64,000 nt of DNA, taken from contig CAJTJG010000013.1 of NCBI GenBank assembly GCA_910576785.1, forward strand, positions 35,593-99,592, read 5' to 3'. Source of the DNA: an uncultured Duncaniella sp. (GTDB taxonomy: Bacteria > Bacteroidota > Bacteroidia > Bacteroidales > Muribaculaceae). Under the pieces are notes generated by a model that did no database searches, had not been told where the DNA came from, and worked only from the letters and a program-made list of their open reading frames with translations. Within the stretch, counting starts at the first letter, position 1. The number at the start of each line of letters is the position of its first letter. A program made the position numbers and the translations under genes. This document shows, piece after piece, positions 44,122 to 52,586 of the stretch.

Positions 44122-44574
44122 CTATTTCTGCATGATACGGGCCATGGCGCGCTTATCCTCGCGCTCCTTGATGGACTGACGCTTGTCATACTCCTTCTTA
44201 CCCCTTGCCACACCTATAACGAGTTTGGCAAGCCCGCGGTCGTTTATGAACAGGCGCAGTGGCACTATGGTGTATCCGGCCTCCTTGCCCGACTTTTCCA
44301 GCCGTGCTATCTCCTTGCGGTTGAGCAGTAGTTTGCGGTCACGGCGGGCCACATGATTGTTGTACGAACCGTAGAAATACTCGGCTATGTACATATTCTT
44401 TACCCACACCTCACCCTTGTCCACATAGCAGAATGTATCGGCCAGCGAAGCCTTGCCCTCGCGTATCGATTTTATTTCGGTACCCGTGAGCACAATTCCG
44501 GCGGTGAAAGTGTCGGATATCGCAAAGTCAAATGTGGCGCGGCGGTTCTTTATATTGATGTCTTTATGATCCAT
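44122..44574 (-). CDS. smpB: SsrA-binding protein SmpB
   Basis: A 150-residue RNA-binding protein. Family blocks include INIKNRRATFDFAISDTFTAGIVLTGTEIKSIREGKASLAD, FCYVDKGEVWVKNMYIAEY and RRDRKLLLNRKEI. The C-terminal tail VARGKKEYDKRQSIKERE is the segment that enters the ribosomal decoding centre. It works with tmRNA to rescue stalled ribosomes; no tmRNA gene is in the window. The ATG lies two bases after the stop of the upstream membrane-protein gene, so the two are co-transcribed. Confidence 0.97.
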   Translation of the reverse strand: MDHKDINIKNRRATFDFAISDTFTAGIVLTGTEIKSIREGKASLADTFCYVDKGEVWVKNMYIAEYFYGSYNNHVARRDRKLLLNRKEIARLEKSGKEAGYTIVPLRLFINDRGLAKLVIGVARGKKEYDKRQSIKEREDKRAMARIMQK

Positions 44575-44576
44575 GT

Positions 44577-45122
44577 TCAGAAGAGGATTGAGAAAAGGAA
44601 ATAGAAGATATATGGCGGGGCGAGCACTCCAAGTATGGCAAGGATCATGAACAGCCCCACCTTATCGGGTCGTACATGCATGTACAGATGGCCTTTCCAC
44701 TGCACCAGAGCCGCAAACATCGGCAGGAAAAACAGCAGAGCCGACGATACGGGCAGGCAATTGGCGATGATGGATATCACCGCGAGCAGACCCAGCGAAT
44801 AGAGCGTGAATGTCTGGCATCTCACCTCGTCATACCGGTCATCAAGCATAGGCTCCACGAAAACCGACAGCATGAAAGTGCCGAAAAAATAGGATATGAA
44901 GTAGACCACGAATGTCACTATCATCCTCATGAAAAGCGCCAGAAACGGAATATGTGGGTGATAGAAACCCTGCATCCACACGCTGAGCGACGCTATGGCT
45001 ATGAGAGGATAGAAGCCGCGCGCGGCCACTGCAGCAGGATTGCCGCTGCCTTTGTCGATATCCTCCCACCCATGGCCCGGCGAGAGAATAAGCTGAAACA
45101 GATATTTGAGATATTCACGCAT
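44577..45122 (-). CDS. Yip1-like inner-membrane protein
   Basis: A 181-residue protein from the ATG at 45122. Five hydrophobic helices are visible, beginning after LFQLILSPGHGWEDIDKG: FYPLIAIASLSVWMQGFY, FLALFMRMIVTFVVYFISYFFGTFML, FTLYSLGLLAVISIIANCLP, ALLFFLPMFAALVQWKGHLYMH and LFMILAILGVLAPPYIFYFLF. The layout is that of Yip1/DUF1282 membrane proteins of unknown function. It is the promoter-proximal gene of a pair with smpB; a TAnnTTTG box at 45133-45140 (minus) sits almost directly before the ATG. Confidence 0.8.
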   Translation of the reverse strand: MREYLKYLFQLILSPGHGWEDIDKGSGNPAAVAARGFYPLIAIASLSVWMQGFYHPHIPFLALFMRMIVTFVVYFISYFFGTFMLSVFVEPMLDDRYDEVRCQTFTLYSLGLLAVISIIANCLPVSSALLFFLPMFAALVQWKGHLYMHVRPDKVGLFMILAILGVLAPPYIFYFLFSILF

Positions 45123-45132
45123 ATTCAATCTG

Positions 45133-45140
45133 CAAATTTA
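45133..45140 (-). promoter_or_regulatory. Promoter -7 box for the Yip1-like/smpB unit
   Basis: The minus strand reads TAAATTTG, matching TAnnTTTG. It is 11 bases before the ATG at 45122, so the transcript would be almost leaderless. Confidence 0.5.
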
Positions 45141-45257
45141 CATACATTTCGACACCACCGCCTCATCCATTGACATATTTTAACACCATCATCACTCCAA
45201 TATGCCATAAAAGACACTTGTCAGGGCAAAAGGATAGGTAATTAAGGATTTTTTCGT

Positions 45258-45265
45258 TATCTTTG
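45258..45265 (+). promoter_or_regulatory. Promoter -7 box for parC
   Basis: TATCTTTG matches TAnnTTTG and is followed by CA. It lies 18-25 bases before the ATG, giving a leader of roughly 11 bases. No clear -33 TTTG is present. Confidence 0.55.
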
Positions 45266-45282
45266 CAGAAACACTACCTGCA

Positions 45283-47988
45283 ATGACCGAGGAAAACTAC
45301 CCCATAGACGACATGGATCCCGAAGAGGGAGGCGACATAACGCCCGCAGAGGAGACCGAACCTGCCAAATTTGATCCCAGGACTCTCGTGGACCGCTCGG
45401 ACGACACCGTGCGCCATCAGCTGCGCGGCATGTTCCAGAGCTGGTTTCTCGACTATGCGAGCTATGTGATCCTCGAGCGCGCCGTCCCTCATATCGACGA
45501 CGGGCTAAAACCTGTGCAACGGCGCATACTCCACTCCATGAAGCAACTCGATGACGGACGCTTCAATAAAGTGGCCAACATTGTGGGCAACACCATGCAG
45601 TATCACCCACACGGCGATGCCTCGATCTATGAAGCCCTTGTGCAACTCGGACAGAAAGAACTTCTGGTGGAGACACAGGGTAACTGGGGCAACATTCTCA
45701 CAGGCGCAGGTGCCGCTGCCGGCCGTTACATCGAGGCACGCCTTTCGCAGTTCGCCCTTGATGTAGTGTACAATCCCAAAGTCACCGAGTGGACCCTCAG
45801 TTATGACGGTCGCAAGAAGGAGCCCGTCACTCTTCCCGTCAAATTCCCCCTACTGCTATCGCAGGGTGTAGAGGGCATAGCCGTCGGACTGTCGTCCAAG
45901 ATACTTCCGCACAACTTCAACGAGATCATTGATGCCGCCATAGCACATCTGCGCGGCGAGGAGTTCACGCTCTATCCCGACTTCTTCACGGGTGGCTCCA
46001 TCGATGTGTCACGTTACAACGACGGCGAGCGAGGAGGTGCAGTAAAGATCCGCGCCAAAATCGAGAAAATCGACAACAAGACACTCGCCATCACCGAGAT
46101 CCCCTTTGGCAAGACCACTGCTACCCTCATCGACTCTATCCTAAAAGCTTTTGAGAGCGGAAAGATAAAGATTCGCAAGGTGGACGACAATACCGCCGAG
46201 CATGCCAACATCCTCGTATATCTCCAACCCGGCACTTCGAGCGACCGTACTATCGATGCGCTCTATGCGTTCACCGACTGCGAGGTGTCCGTATCGCCAA
46301 ACTGTTGCGTGATATCCGACAACAAACCACACTTCATCGGCGTGAGCGACGTACTGCGCCACAATGTTGACGGCACACGTACCATACTTGGACGGGAACT
46401 CGAGATACAGCGCGCCGAGGTCAGCGAGCAGCTCCATTTCGCCTCGCTCGAGCGTATATTCATAGAAGAGCGCATATACAAGGACCGCGAGTATGAGGAG
46501 AGTGAGGATCGCCGCCAAGCCATTGATCACATACGCCGCCGCCTCGAGCAGTGGGCACATACATTCATCCGTCCCGTGACCGACGATGACATAATACGCC
46601 TCTTCGAGATAAAGATGGGCAGGATATTGAAGTTCAACGCCGACAAATGCGACGAACAGATAGCCGCCTTCAAGGCCCGCATCGAAGAGATAGACCACCA
46701 TCTGTCCACACTTACCGAATACACCATAGCCTGGTACGAAAGACTGAAGGCCAAGTACGGCCACGCCTTCCCGCGCATGACCACCATACGCAATTTCGAC
46801 AACATACAGGCAGCCACTGTGGCCGAGGCCAACGAGAAACTCTACATCAACCGTGAGGAAGGGTTCATCGGCACATCACTCAAAAAAGACGAGTATCTGT
46901 GCCCGTGCTCATCGATTGATGACGTCATAGTGTTCTACAAGGACGGCCGCTACAAAGTGGTCAAGGTGCAGGACAAACTGTTCATCGGCAAGGGTGTGAT
47001 CCATGTCGACGTGTTCAAGCGCAACGACTCGCGCACCATCTACAACGTCATATACCAAGACGGCAAGGGTGGCACCTACTACATGAAGAGATTCCCCGTG
47101 ACAGGCGTCACACGCGACAAGGAGTACGATCTCACCCGAGGCACCCCCGGCAGCCGCGTGTGCTGGTTCACAGCCAATCGCAACGGAGAGGCCGAGGTGG
47201 TGAAAGTGACGCTCAAACCGAAACTAAGGCTAAAGACTCTACAGTTCGACGTTGATTTTTCAAAGATGAACCCCAAAGGTCGCGGATCCCTTGGCAATAT
47301 CGTGACGCGCAATGAGGTACACCGCTTCAGTCTAAAGGAGAAAGGTGGATCCACCCTGGGCGGACGCGATGTATGGTTCGATCCGGATGTCAACCGTCTC
47401 AACTATGATGGACGAGGCAATTATCTCGGCGACTTCAACTCCGGCGATCTTGTACTCGTCATACTCCGCAACGGCGAGTATTACACATCAACATTCGAAG
47501 CCTCCAACCATTATCCGGAGAACATACTCCGCATAGAGAAATTCCAACCCCACAAGGCTTGGACTGCCATACTCCACGATGCCGATCAGGGCTACCCATA
47601 TCTGAAGCGTTTCACATTCGAGCCTTCCTCCAAGCCACAGCGATATCTCGGCGACAATGTCAAATCGCAGCTGCTCTATCTCACCGACGAGGAGGGAGCC
47701 CGCGTAGAGCTGACATTTGCCGGAGCCGACGCCGTGCGTCCACCAGTCGAGATCATAGCCCGCGACTTCGTGGCAGTGAAGTCATACAAGGCCAAAGGCA
47801 AACGTCTCACCACATTCCAGCTCGACAAAGTCAGCCCACTCGAGCCGCTGCCCCCTGTAGCACTCGATGAAGAACCCGATGAAGAGCCGACGGATACTGC
47901 CAACGGCGCCCCCACCGATTCCGAGCCGGAGAAAAGCGATGATGAGGTAAGAGACGAGATCACCGGCCAGCAACGGCTCTTCGAATAG
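45283..47988 (+). CDS. parC: DNA topoisomerase IV subunit A
   Basis: A 901-residue type IIA topoisomerase subunit. After an acidic 35-residue N-terminus comes the breakage-reunion domain with ASYVILERAVPHIDDGLKPVQRRIL, QYHPHGDASIYEALV and AAGRYIEARLS with active-site Tyr149. The C-terminal part is a diverged beta-pinwheel lacking a clear GyrA box, which favours ParC over GyrA; the tail after about 855 is acidic (DEEPDEEPTD). It decatenates chromosomes with ParE, which is not in the window. It has its own promoter and is followed 16 bases later by an unrelated exported-protein gene. Confidence 0.9.
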   Translation: MTEENYPIDDMDPEEGGDITPAEETEPAKFDPRTLVDRSDDTVRHQLRGMFQSWFLDYASYVILERAVPHIDDGLKPVQRRILHSMKQLDDGRFNKVANIVGNTMQYHPHGDASIYEALVQLGQKELLVETQGNWGNILTGAGAAAGRYIEARLSQFALDVVYNPKVTEWTLSYDGRKKEPVTLPVKFPLLLSQGVEGIAVGLSSKILPHNFNEIIDAAIAHLRGEEFTLYPDFFTGGSIDVSRYNDGERGGAVKIRAKIEKIDNKTLAITEIPFGKTTATLIDSILKAFESGKIKIRKVDDNTAEHANILVYLQPGTSSDRTIDALYAFTDCEVSVSPNCCVISDNKPHFIGVSDVLRHNVDGTRTILGRELEIQRAEVSEQLHFASLERIFIEERIYKDREYEESEDRRQAIDHIRRRLEQWAHTFIRPVTDDDIIRLFEIKMGRILKFNADKCDEQIAAFKARIEEIDHHLSTLTEYTIAWYERLKAKYGHAFPRMTTIRNFDNIQAATVAEANEKLYINREEGFIGTSLKKDEYLCPCSSIDDVIVFYKDGRYKVVKVQDKLFIGKGVIHVDVFKRNDSRTIYNVIYQDGKGGTYYMKRFPVTGVTRDKEYDLTRGTPGSRVCWFTANRNGEAEVVKVTLKPKLRLKTLQFDVDFSKMNPKGRGSLGNIVTRNEVHRFSLKEKGGSTLGGRDVWFDPDVNRLNYDGRGNYLGDFNSGDLVLVILRNGEYYTSTFEASNHYPENILRIEKFQPHKAWTAILHDADQGYPYLKRFTFEPSSKPQRYLGDNVKSQLLYLTDEEGARVELTFAGADAVRPPVEIIARDFVAVKSYKAKGKRLTTFQLDKVSPLEPLPPVALDEEPDEEPTDTANGAPTDSEPEKSDDEVRDEITGQQRLFE

Positions 47989-48004
47989 CAACATACACGC
48001 TCAA

Positions 48005-48856
48005 ATGCGCAACATCACTCTACTCCTGACCCTGCTCCTCGGCACGCTCCTCATGCATGCCGAGGAGCATCATGCACAGAAACCACTCCGCCCGGTCTTC
48101 GCCGCCTACACCGCCGAAGCGGGAAGTTCCCATCTCGCGGACACCTACCTCACACCTCTGAGATACACCGGATGGCATGCCGGCATAGACTACGCACGCT
48201 ATCAGGCCATGCGCTTCTCACCCGAACGGTGGGTGATGCGTATGCACGGCAACCTTTCCGTGGACCGCACCATCAATCCCGCACGCAACGCCACCATGTG
48301 GAGCGCCATGCTCTCGCTGGACTGGAGCATGATGCACCGGTGGCGTCCGCTCCCATCGCTCACTCTCGCTCTGGGCGGGAGCACAGGCATAGAGGGTGGA
48401 TGCCTCTACAACGCCCGCAACGGCAACAATCCCGCCTCTGCCAAAGGAGCGTGGACCATCGGCCTGACAGGCTATGCCGCATGGAGACTGAACATAGGCC
48501 ACCTGCCGGTGACACTTATGTACCACCCCTCGCTGCCGGTCACAGGGATATTCTTCGCCCCCGACTATGGCGAACTCTACTACGAGATCTATCTCGGCGA
48601 CCATTCCGGTCTTGTACATGGCGCATGGTGGGGCAACCGCTTCGAACTTGACAATCTCGTCACGGCCGACCTGCATCTGGGCGACACATCCCTGCGTCTG
48701 GGATACAAAGGCAAAATATTCTCCTCCAAAGTCAATCATATAGTCACACGCATGTTCACACACGCCCTGGTGATAGGAGTGAGCGGCGAGTGGCTCTCGG
48801 TCAACCCGCGCAAAGGCATATCGCCCGAAGCCGGAATAATCAACGCCATATACTGA
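48005..48856 (+). CDS. Exported beta-barrel-like protein (DUF3316-like)
   Basis: A 283-residue protein with a signal peptide (LLLTLLLGTLLMHAEEH). The mature chain has repeated amphipathic strands and a TYLTPLRYTGWHAGIDYARYQAM start, which I associate with the Bacteroidales DUF3316 outer-membrane family, though this is from memory. It ends at GIINAIY. Its stop shares one base with the ATG of the S41 peptidase gene (TGATG), so they are translationally coupled. No function can be read; an outer-membrane location is likely. Confidence 0.75.
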   Translation: MRNITLLLTLLLGTLLMHAEEHHAQKPLRPVFAAYTAEAGSSHLADTYLTPLRYTGWHAGIDYARYQAMRFSPERWVMRMHGNLSVDRTINPARNATMWSAMLSLDWSMMHRWRPLPSLTLALGGSTGIEGGCLYNARNGNNPASAKGAWTIGLTGYAAWRLNIGHLPVTLMYHPSLPVTGIFFAPDYGELYYEIYLGDHSGLVHGAWWGNRFELDNLVTADLHLGDTSLRLGYKGKIFSSKVNHIVTRMFTHALVIGVSGEWLSVNPRKGISPEAGIINAIY

Positions 48857-49863
48857 TGCGAAAGCTACTCACTCTCATCTCCCTCGCCCTCCTATGCTGG
48901 AGCTGCCATTCCATCGACGAGTACGCCGATGACCCGCGCGGCAATTTCGAACAGCTGTGGACCATACTCGACGAGCACTACTGCTTTTTCTCATCCAAAG
49001 GTGTGGACTGGGATGAAGTGCATGCCAGATACTCTCCACGTATCAGTGACCGCATGACACGCGAGGAACTGTTCATAGTATGCTCCGAGATGCTCGATGA
49101 ACTGCGCGACGGCCACGTGAACCTGTCTGCGCCATTCAACACCTCCTACTACCGCGCCTGGTGGAGCGACTATCCTCAGAACTTCTCCATGCGTCTCATC
49201 GAGGAAAGCTACTTCAACTTCAACTACAGGCAGACGTCAGGTATGATCTATGGCCTGCTCAGCGACAACATCGGCTACATACATATACCCTCCATGTCGC
49301 AGACCATCGGCGAAGGCAACCTCGACAATGTGCTACACTTTCTGGCGGCGGCACGCGGACTCATCATCGATATACGCGACAACGGTGGCGGCATGCTCAC
49401 CAACGTCGAGACCCTCGTGGCGCGATTCATCACTGAGCCAACCGTAGTGGGCTACATATCGCACAAGACCGGCCCGGGCCACGATGACTTCTCTGAGCCA
49501 TACCCGATCACATACCGACCCGCACCCGCCGGACGGATTCGATGGGGCAAGCCTGTGGTGGTGCTCACCAACCGATCCACATTCTCGGCGGCCAATAATC
49601 TCGCCTCAGTGATGAAGCACATTCCCGGAGTGCGAATAGCCGGAGCACGCACCGGCGGTGGATCGGGTATGCCATACTCATCGGAGCTCACATGCGGATG
49701 GTCAGTGAGATTCTCTGCATGTTCCATACTCGACAGCAAGAAGGAGAGCACCGAAAGCGGCGTGGAGCCATCCGAGGGATGTGCCGCCGACATGCAGATA
49801 GCCGACATGCTTCAGGGACGGGATACCATCCTTGAACTCGCCATCTCTCTGCTGAATGAGTAA
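48856..49863 (+). CDS. S41-family peptidase lipoprotein
   Basis: A 335-residue lipoprotein with lipid Cys17 (LLCWSCHSIDEY). The N-terminal tri-helical part is NFEQLWTILDEHYCFFSSKG. The S41 core shows NIGYIHIPSMSQ, GLIIDIRDNGGGMLTNVE and VVLTNRSTFSAANNLASVMK, where the Ser of TFSAAN near residue 240 is the expected nucleophile. No PDZ domain is evident, so it resembles the tail-specific/tricorn-like lipoproteins common in Bacteroidales rather than CtpA. It is coupled to the upstream outer-membrane protein gene. Substrate unknown. Confidence 0.87.
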   Translation: MRKLLTLISLALLCWSCHSIDEYADDPRGNFEQLWTILDEHYCFFSSKGVDWDEVHARYSPRISDRMTREELFIVCSEMLDELRDGHVNLSAPFNTSYYRAWWSDYPQNFSMRLIEESYFNFNYRQTSGMIYGLLSDNIGYIHIPSMSQTIGEGNLDNVLHFLAAARGLIIDIRDNGGGMLTNVETLVARFITEPTVVGYISHKTGPGHDDFSEPYPITYRPAPAGRIRWGKPVVVLTNRSTFSAANNLASVMKHIPGVRIAGARTGGGSGMPYSSELTCGWSVRFSACSILDSKKESTESGVEPSEGCAADMQIADMLQGRDTILELAISLLNE

Positions 49864-49921
49864 GGTCTGCACCTGAAAAAATTTTTATGGGTGCGGTGGA
49901 GCTTGTGTCGTGGGAAAATTG

Positions 49922-49929
49922 TAACTTTG
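49922..49929 (+). promoter_or_regulatory. Promoter -7 box for the serine acetyltransferase gene
   Basis: TAACTTTG (TAnnTTTG) followed by CA. A TTG at 49903-49905 lies upstream with a spacer of 16 bases. The box is 14 bases before the ATG at 49943 and 50 bases before the alternative ATG at 49979. Confidence 0.6.
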
Positions 49930-49942
49930 CATCCGGAAAGGC

Positions 49943-50902
49943 ATGTCCACAGAGGACACGCCGGCAAAAGTTGAATTTATGGAACAATCCTCCCCCTCCA
50001 CGCACAATCTTGAGAAGGTCATCGACCGCCTGTGCAGCCTCGACGACATGCGCCACGTATGTCCGAGCAGGCGCCATGAAGGTGCGCCCCTGCTGTCCAA
50101 CGCTTCAGTAAGGCGTATCGTGGAGATAGCATCCGGACTCATGTTTCCCGGTTTTTTCAACGAACAGGTGGAAAGCGCCCCGGTGCTGCGCAGTATCATG
50201 ACCCTTGCCATACATGAACTGAGAGGCCTGCTCGTCCATCAGATCACGGCAGGACTTTCATTTGCCGACACGGATTGTTCCGTCCCCATGGACAATATCA
50301 GAGCCGAGGCCGGAAGAGCAGCCGATGCTTTCATATCCACCCTTCCCGCCCTGCGCCGCATACTCGACACAGATATCGACGCCACATATCTCGGCGATCC
50401 CGCAGCCACCTCCACCCATGAGGTCATAACATGCTATCCCGGTGTGCGGGCCACCATAAGCCACCGCATAGCCCACGAACTGGTGAAGCTTGGAGTCCCC
50501 GTGCTCCCGCGCATGATCTCCGAGCAGGCCCACTCCTCTACAGGCATAGACATCCATCCCGGCGCAAGGATAGGAAGCGGATTCGTGATTGACCACGGTA
50601 CAGGTGTGGTGATCGGAGCCACAGCCATAATAGGTGACAATGTGAAGATATATCAGGGAGTCACGCTCGGCGCGCGCAGCTTCGTCACCGACGATGCCAA
50701 CAACCCTGTCAAAGGCATACCGCGCCATCCGATAATAGGCGACAACGTGGTGATATACTCCAACTCCACCATTCTCGGCCGCGTCACCATAGGCGACGGA
50801 GCCATAATTGGAGGCAACCTGTGGGTGGCACGCGATGTGGCCCCGGGTGAGAAACTCATCCAGGCACGGGCGGACAACTTCCGCTCCATCGAGCCATCCT
50901 GA
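49943..50902 (+). CDS. cysE: Serine O-acetyltransferase
   Basis: A 319-residue cytosolic enzyme of the EpsC/CysE type. The N-terminal helical domain (about 1-185) precedes a left-handed beta-helix with hexapeptide repeats: SSTGIDIHPGARIGSGFVIDHGTGVVIGATAIIGDNVKIYQGVTLGA. HPIIGDNVVIYSNSTILGRVTIGDGAIIGGNLWV continues the helix. The His in DHGTG and in IDIHPGA are the family catalytic pair. It makes O-acetylserine for cysteine synthesis. A shorter start at 49979 is possible; short leaders elsewhere in the window make 49943 acceptable. It is followed 52 bases later by the rRNA methyltransferase gene. Confidence 0.93.
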   Translation: MSTEDTPAKVEFMEQSSPSTHNLEKVIDRLCSLDDMRHVCPSRRHEGAPLLSNASVRRIVEIASGLMFPGFFNEQVESAPVLRSIMTLAIHELRGLLVHQITAGLSFADTDCSVPMDNIRAEAGRAADAFISTLPALRRILDTDIDATYLGDPAATSTHEVITCYPGVRATISHRIAHELVKLGVPVLPRMISEQAHSSTGIDIHPGARIGSGFVIDHGTGVVIGATAIIGDNVKIYQGVTLGARSFVTDDANNPVKGIPRHPIIGDNVVIYSNSTILGRVTIGDGAIIGGNLWVARDVAPGEKLIQARADNFRSIEPS

Positions 50903-50954
50903 CGGCTTGAAACCTCCCCACAACAAAACAAAGAAAAAGATTTACAGCAGATAT

Positions 50955-52565
50955 ATGGAACATACGTACGAAATGGTAGCCAAGACCCTCAAGGGACTTG
51001 AGGACGTGCTTGCCGAAGAGCTCCGTTCGCTCGGAGCACTCAATGTGCAGACCGGCATAAGGATGGTGAGATTCGAGGGAGACCTCGCAATGATGTATCG
51101 CGCCAACCTGTGCTGCCACACAGCCCTGAGTGTGCTCAAACCCATCTACAAGTTCATAGCTTCCGATCCCGACAGTCTCTACGAGATGGTGAAGGAATAT
51201 GACTGGGGCAGCATTCTCTCCATAGGCAAGACATTCTCCATCGACACGACTGTCCATTCAGATGTATTCACTCATTCGCGCTTCGTCACCTACAGGGTCA
51301 AGGACGCGATTGTAGACTGGTTCAAGGACCGCTACGGCGAGGACAAGCGCCCGGGGGTCCGTCTATCAGACGCCGATGTGATGATCAACGTCCACATCGA
51401 CGCCGACCGTATCACACTATCGCTCAACTCCTCGGGCGAATCGCTCCACAAGCGTGGATGGAGAGTGGCCTCCACCGAGGCTCCCATCAACGAAGTACTC
51501 GCCGCAGGTATCATCCTCAAGAGCGGATGGCGTGGCGACTGCCCGCTTGTCGACCCCATGTGTGGCTCGGGTACCTTCCTTGTCGAGGCAGCTATAATCG
51601 CCGCCGGCATCAAGCCCGGATCGTTCCGCAAGGGATGGGCCTTCGAGAACTGGCGCGACTGGAATCCCGAACTGTTCGAGGAAGTGCTCGCCGAGGGCGA
51701 CGGTCCCCGCGAGATCCCATTCAAGATCTACGGATCCGACATATCACCCAAGGCCGTCTCCATAGCCGAGCGCAACATCCTCGCGGCCGGCGTGGATGAG
51801 TATGTCAACCTACGCATCCGTCCTCTGCAGCAATGGACGGAAGCTCCCGCCGATGGCGTGCCCGGAGTCATGGTGACCAATCCTCCCTATGGCGAGCGCA
51901 TCAATCCCGAGGATATCGAGAATCTCTACCGCACGCTCGGTACCAAGATCAAGCGTGTCTTCCTGGGATATCACTGCTGGGTAATATCCAGCAACGAGGA
52001 CTGTCTCGCACAGATCGGTCTCACACCATCGGTCAAGGAAGAACTTCAGAACGGAGGCATAGACTGCCAGCTGCGCGAGTATGTGAGCTTCGAAGGGTCC
52101 AAGAGCGATTTCCGCAAGGCCGGAGGCACCATCAAGGAGACGCGCCCCACAGCCGGAGATGACGACTCCCGAGGCAAGCGGATGAGGAAAAACGATGCCG
52201 AATGGCGTAAGGATGCGCGTGAGCGCGGACTCGGAGGCAAGACCGCTTCCCCCCGCGGACGCAAGGAGCGCCCGGAACGCCGCGGCCCCGAAAAACGCAC
52301 CCCGCTGAGCGAGAAGTATATCCCCAAGAAAGGCGGATATGCACGCAATGAGGAGCACCGCCGCAAATTCAAGGAGGAGACCGCCCGCGAGAGCGAAGCC
52401 GAACAGCTGCTCCAGCGCCGCCGCAATATCCATGCCCTGAAGAGTCTCGGTGAGATGCCCAAACGCCCCTCGCTCCCTGCGGCCGAAGGCCCGTTCATGC
52501 GCACACGCCGCAAGTGGAAACGCCCTGACACCGACAACACCAATAACAATAACAACGAAGAATAA
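50955..52565 (+). CDS. THUMP-domain rRNA (guanine-N2) methyltransferase, RlmL-like
   Basis: A 536-residue protein from the ATG at 50955. The N-terminus MVAKTLKGLEDVLAEELRSLGA and a THUMP domain (to about 165) are followed by a Rossmann methyltransferase: VDPMCGSGTFLVEAAIIAAG (SAM loop) and GVMVTNPPYGERI (NPPY catalytic motif). It probably methylates 23S rRNA at a guanine N2, as the RlmL N-terminal half does; the RlmK half is absent. Residues from about 402 onward are a low-complexity, strongly basic tail (RKNDAEWRKDARERG, PRGRKERPERRGPEKR) ending in an Asn run, which likely adds RNA affinity. Confidence 0.9.
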   Translation: MEHTYEMVAKTLKGLEDVLAEELRSLGALNVQTGIRMVRFEGDLAMMYRANLCCHTALSVLKPIYKFIASDPDSLYEMVKEYDWGSILSIGKTFSIDTTVHSDVFTHSRFVTYRVKDAIVDWFKDRYGEDKRPGVRLSDADVMINVHIDADRITLSLNSSGESLHKRGWRVASTEAPINEVLAAGIILKSGWRGDCPLVDPMCGSGTFLVEAAIIAAGIKPGSFRKGWAFENWRDWNPELFEEVLAEGDGPREIPFKIYGSDISPKAVSIAERNILAAGVDEYVNLRIRPLQQWTEAPADGVPGVMVTNPPYGERINPEDIENLYRTLGTKIKRVFLGYHCWVISSNEDCLAQIGLTPSVKEELQNGGIDCQLREYVSFEGSKSDFRKAGGTIKETRPTAGDDDSRGKRMRKNDAEWRKDARERGLGGKTASPRGRKERPERRGPEKRTPLSEKYIPKKGGYARNEEHRRKFKEETARESEAEQLLQRRRNIHALKSLGEMPKRPSLPAAEGPFMRTRRKWKRPDTDNTNNNNNEE

Positions 52566-52586
52566 CCCTCACACACCCCACCAGCC

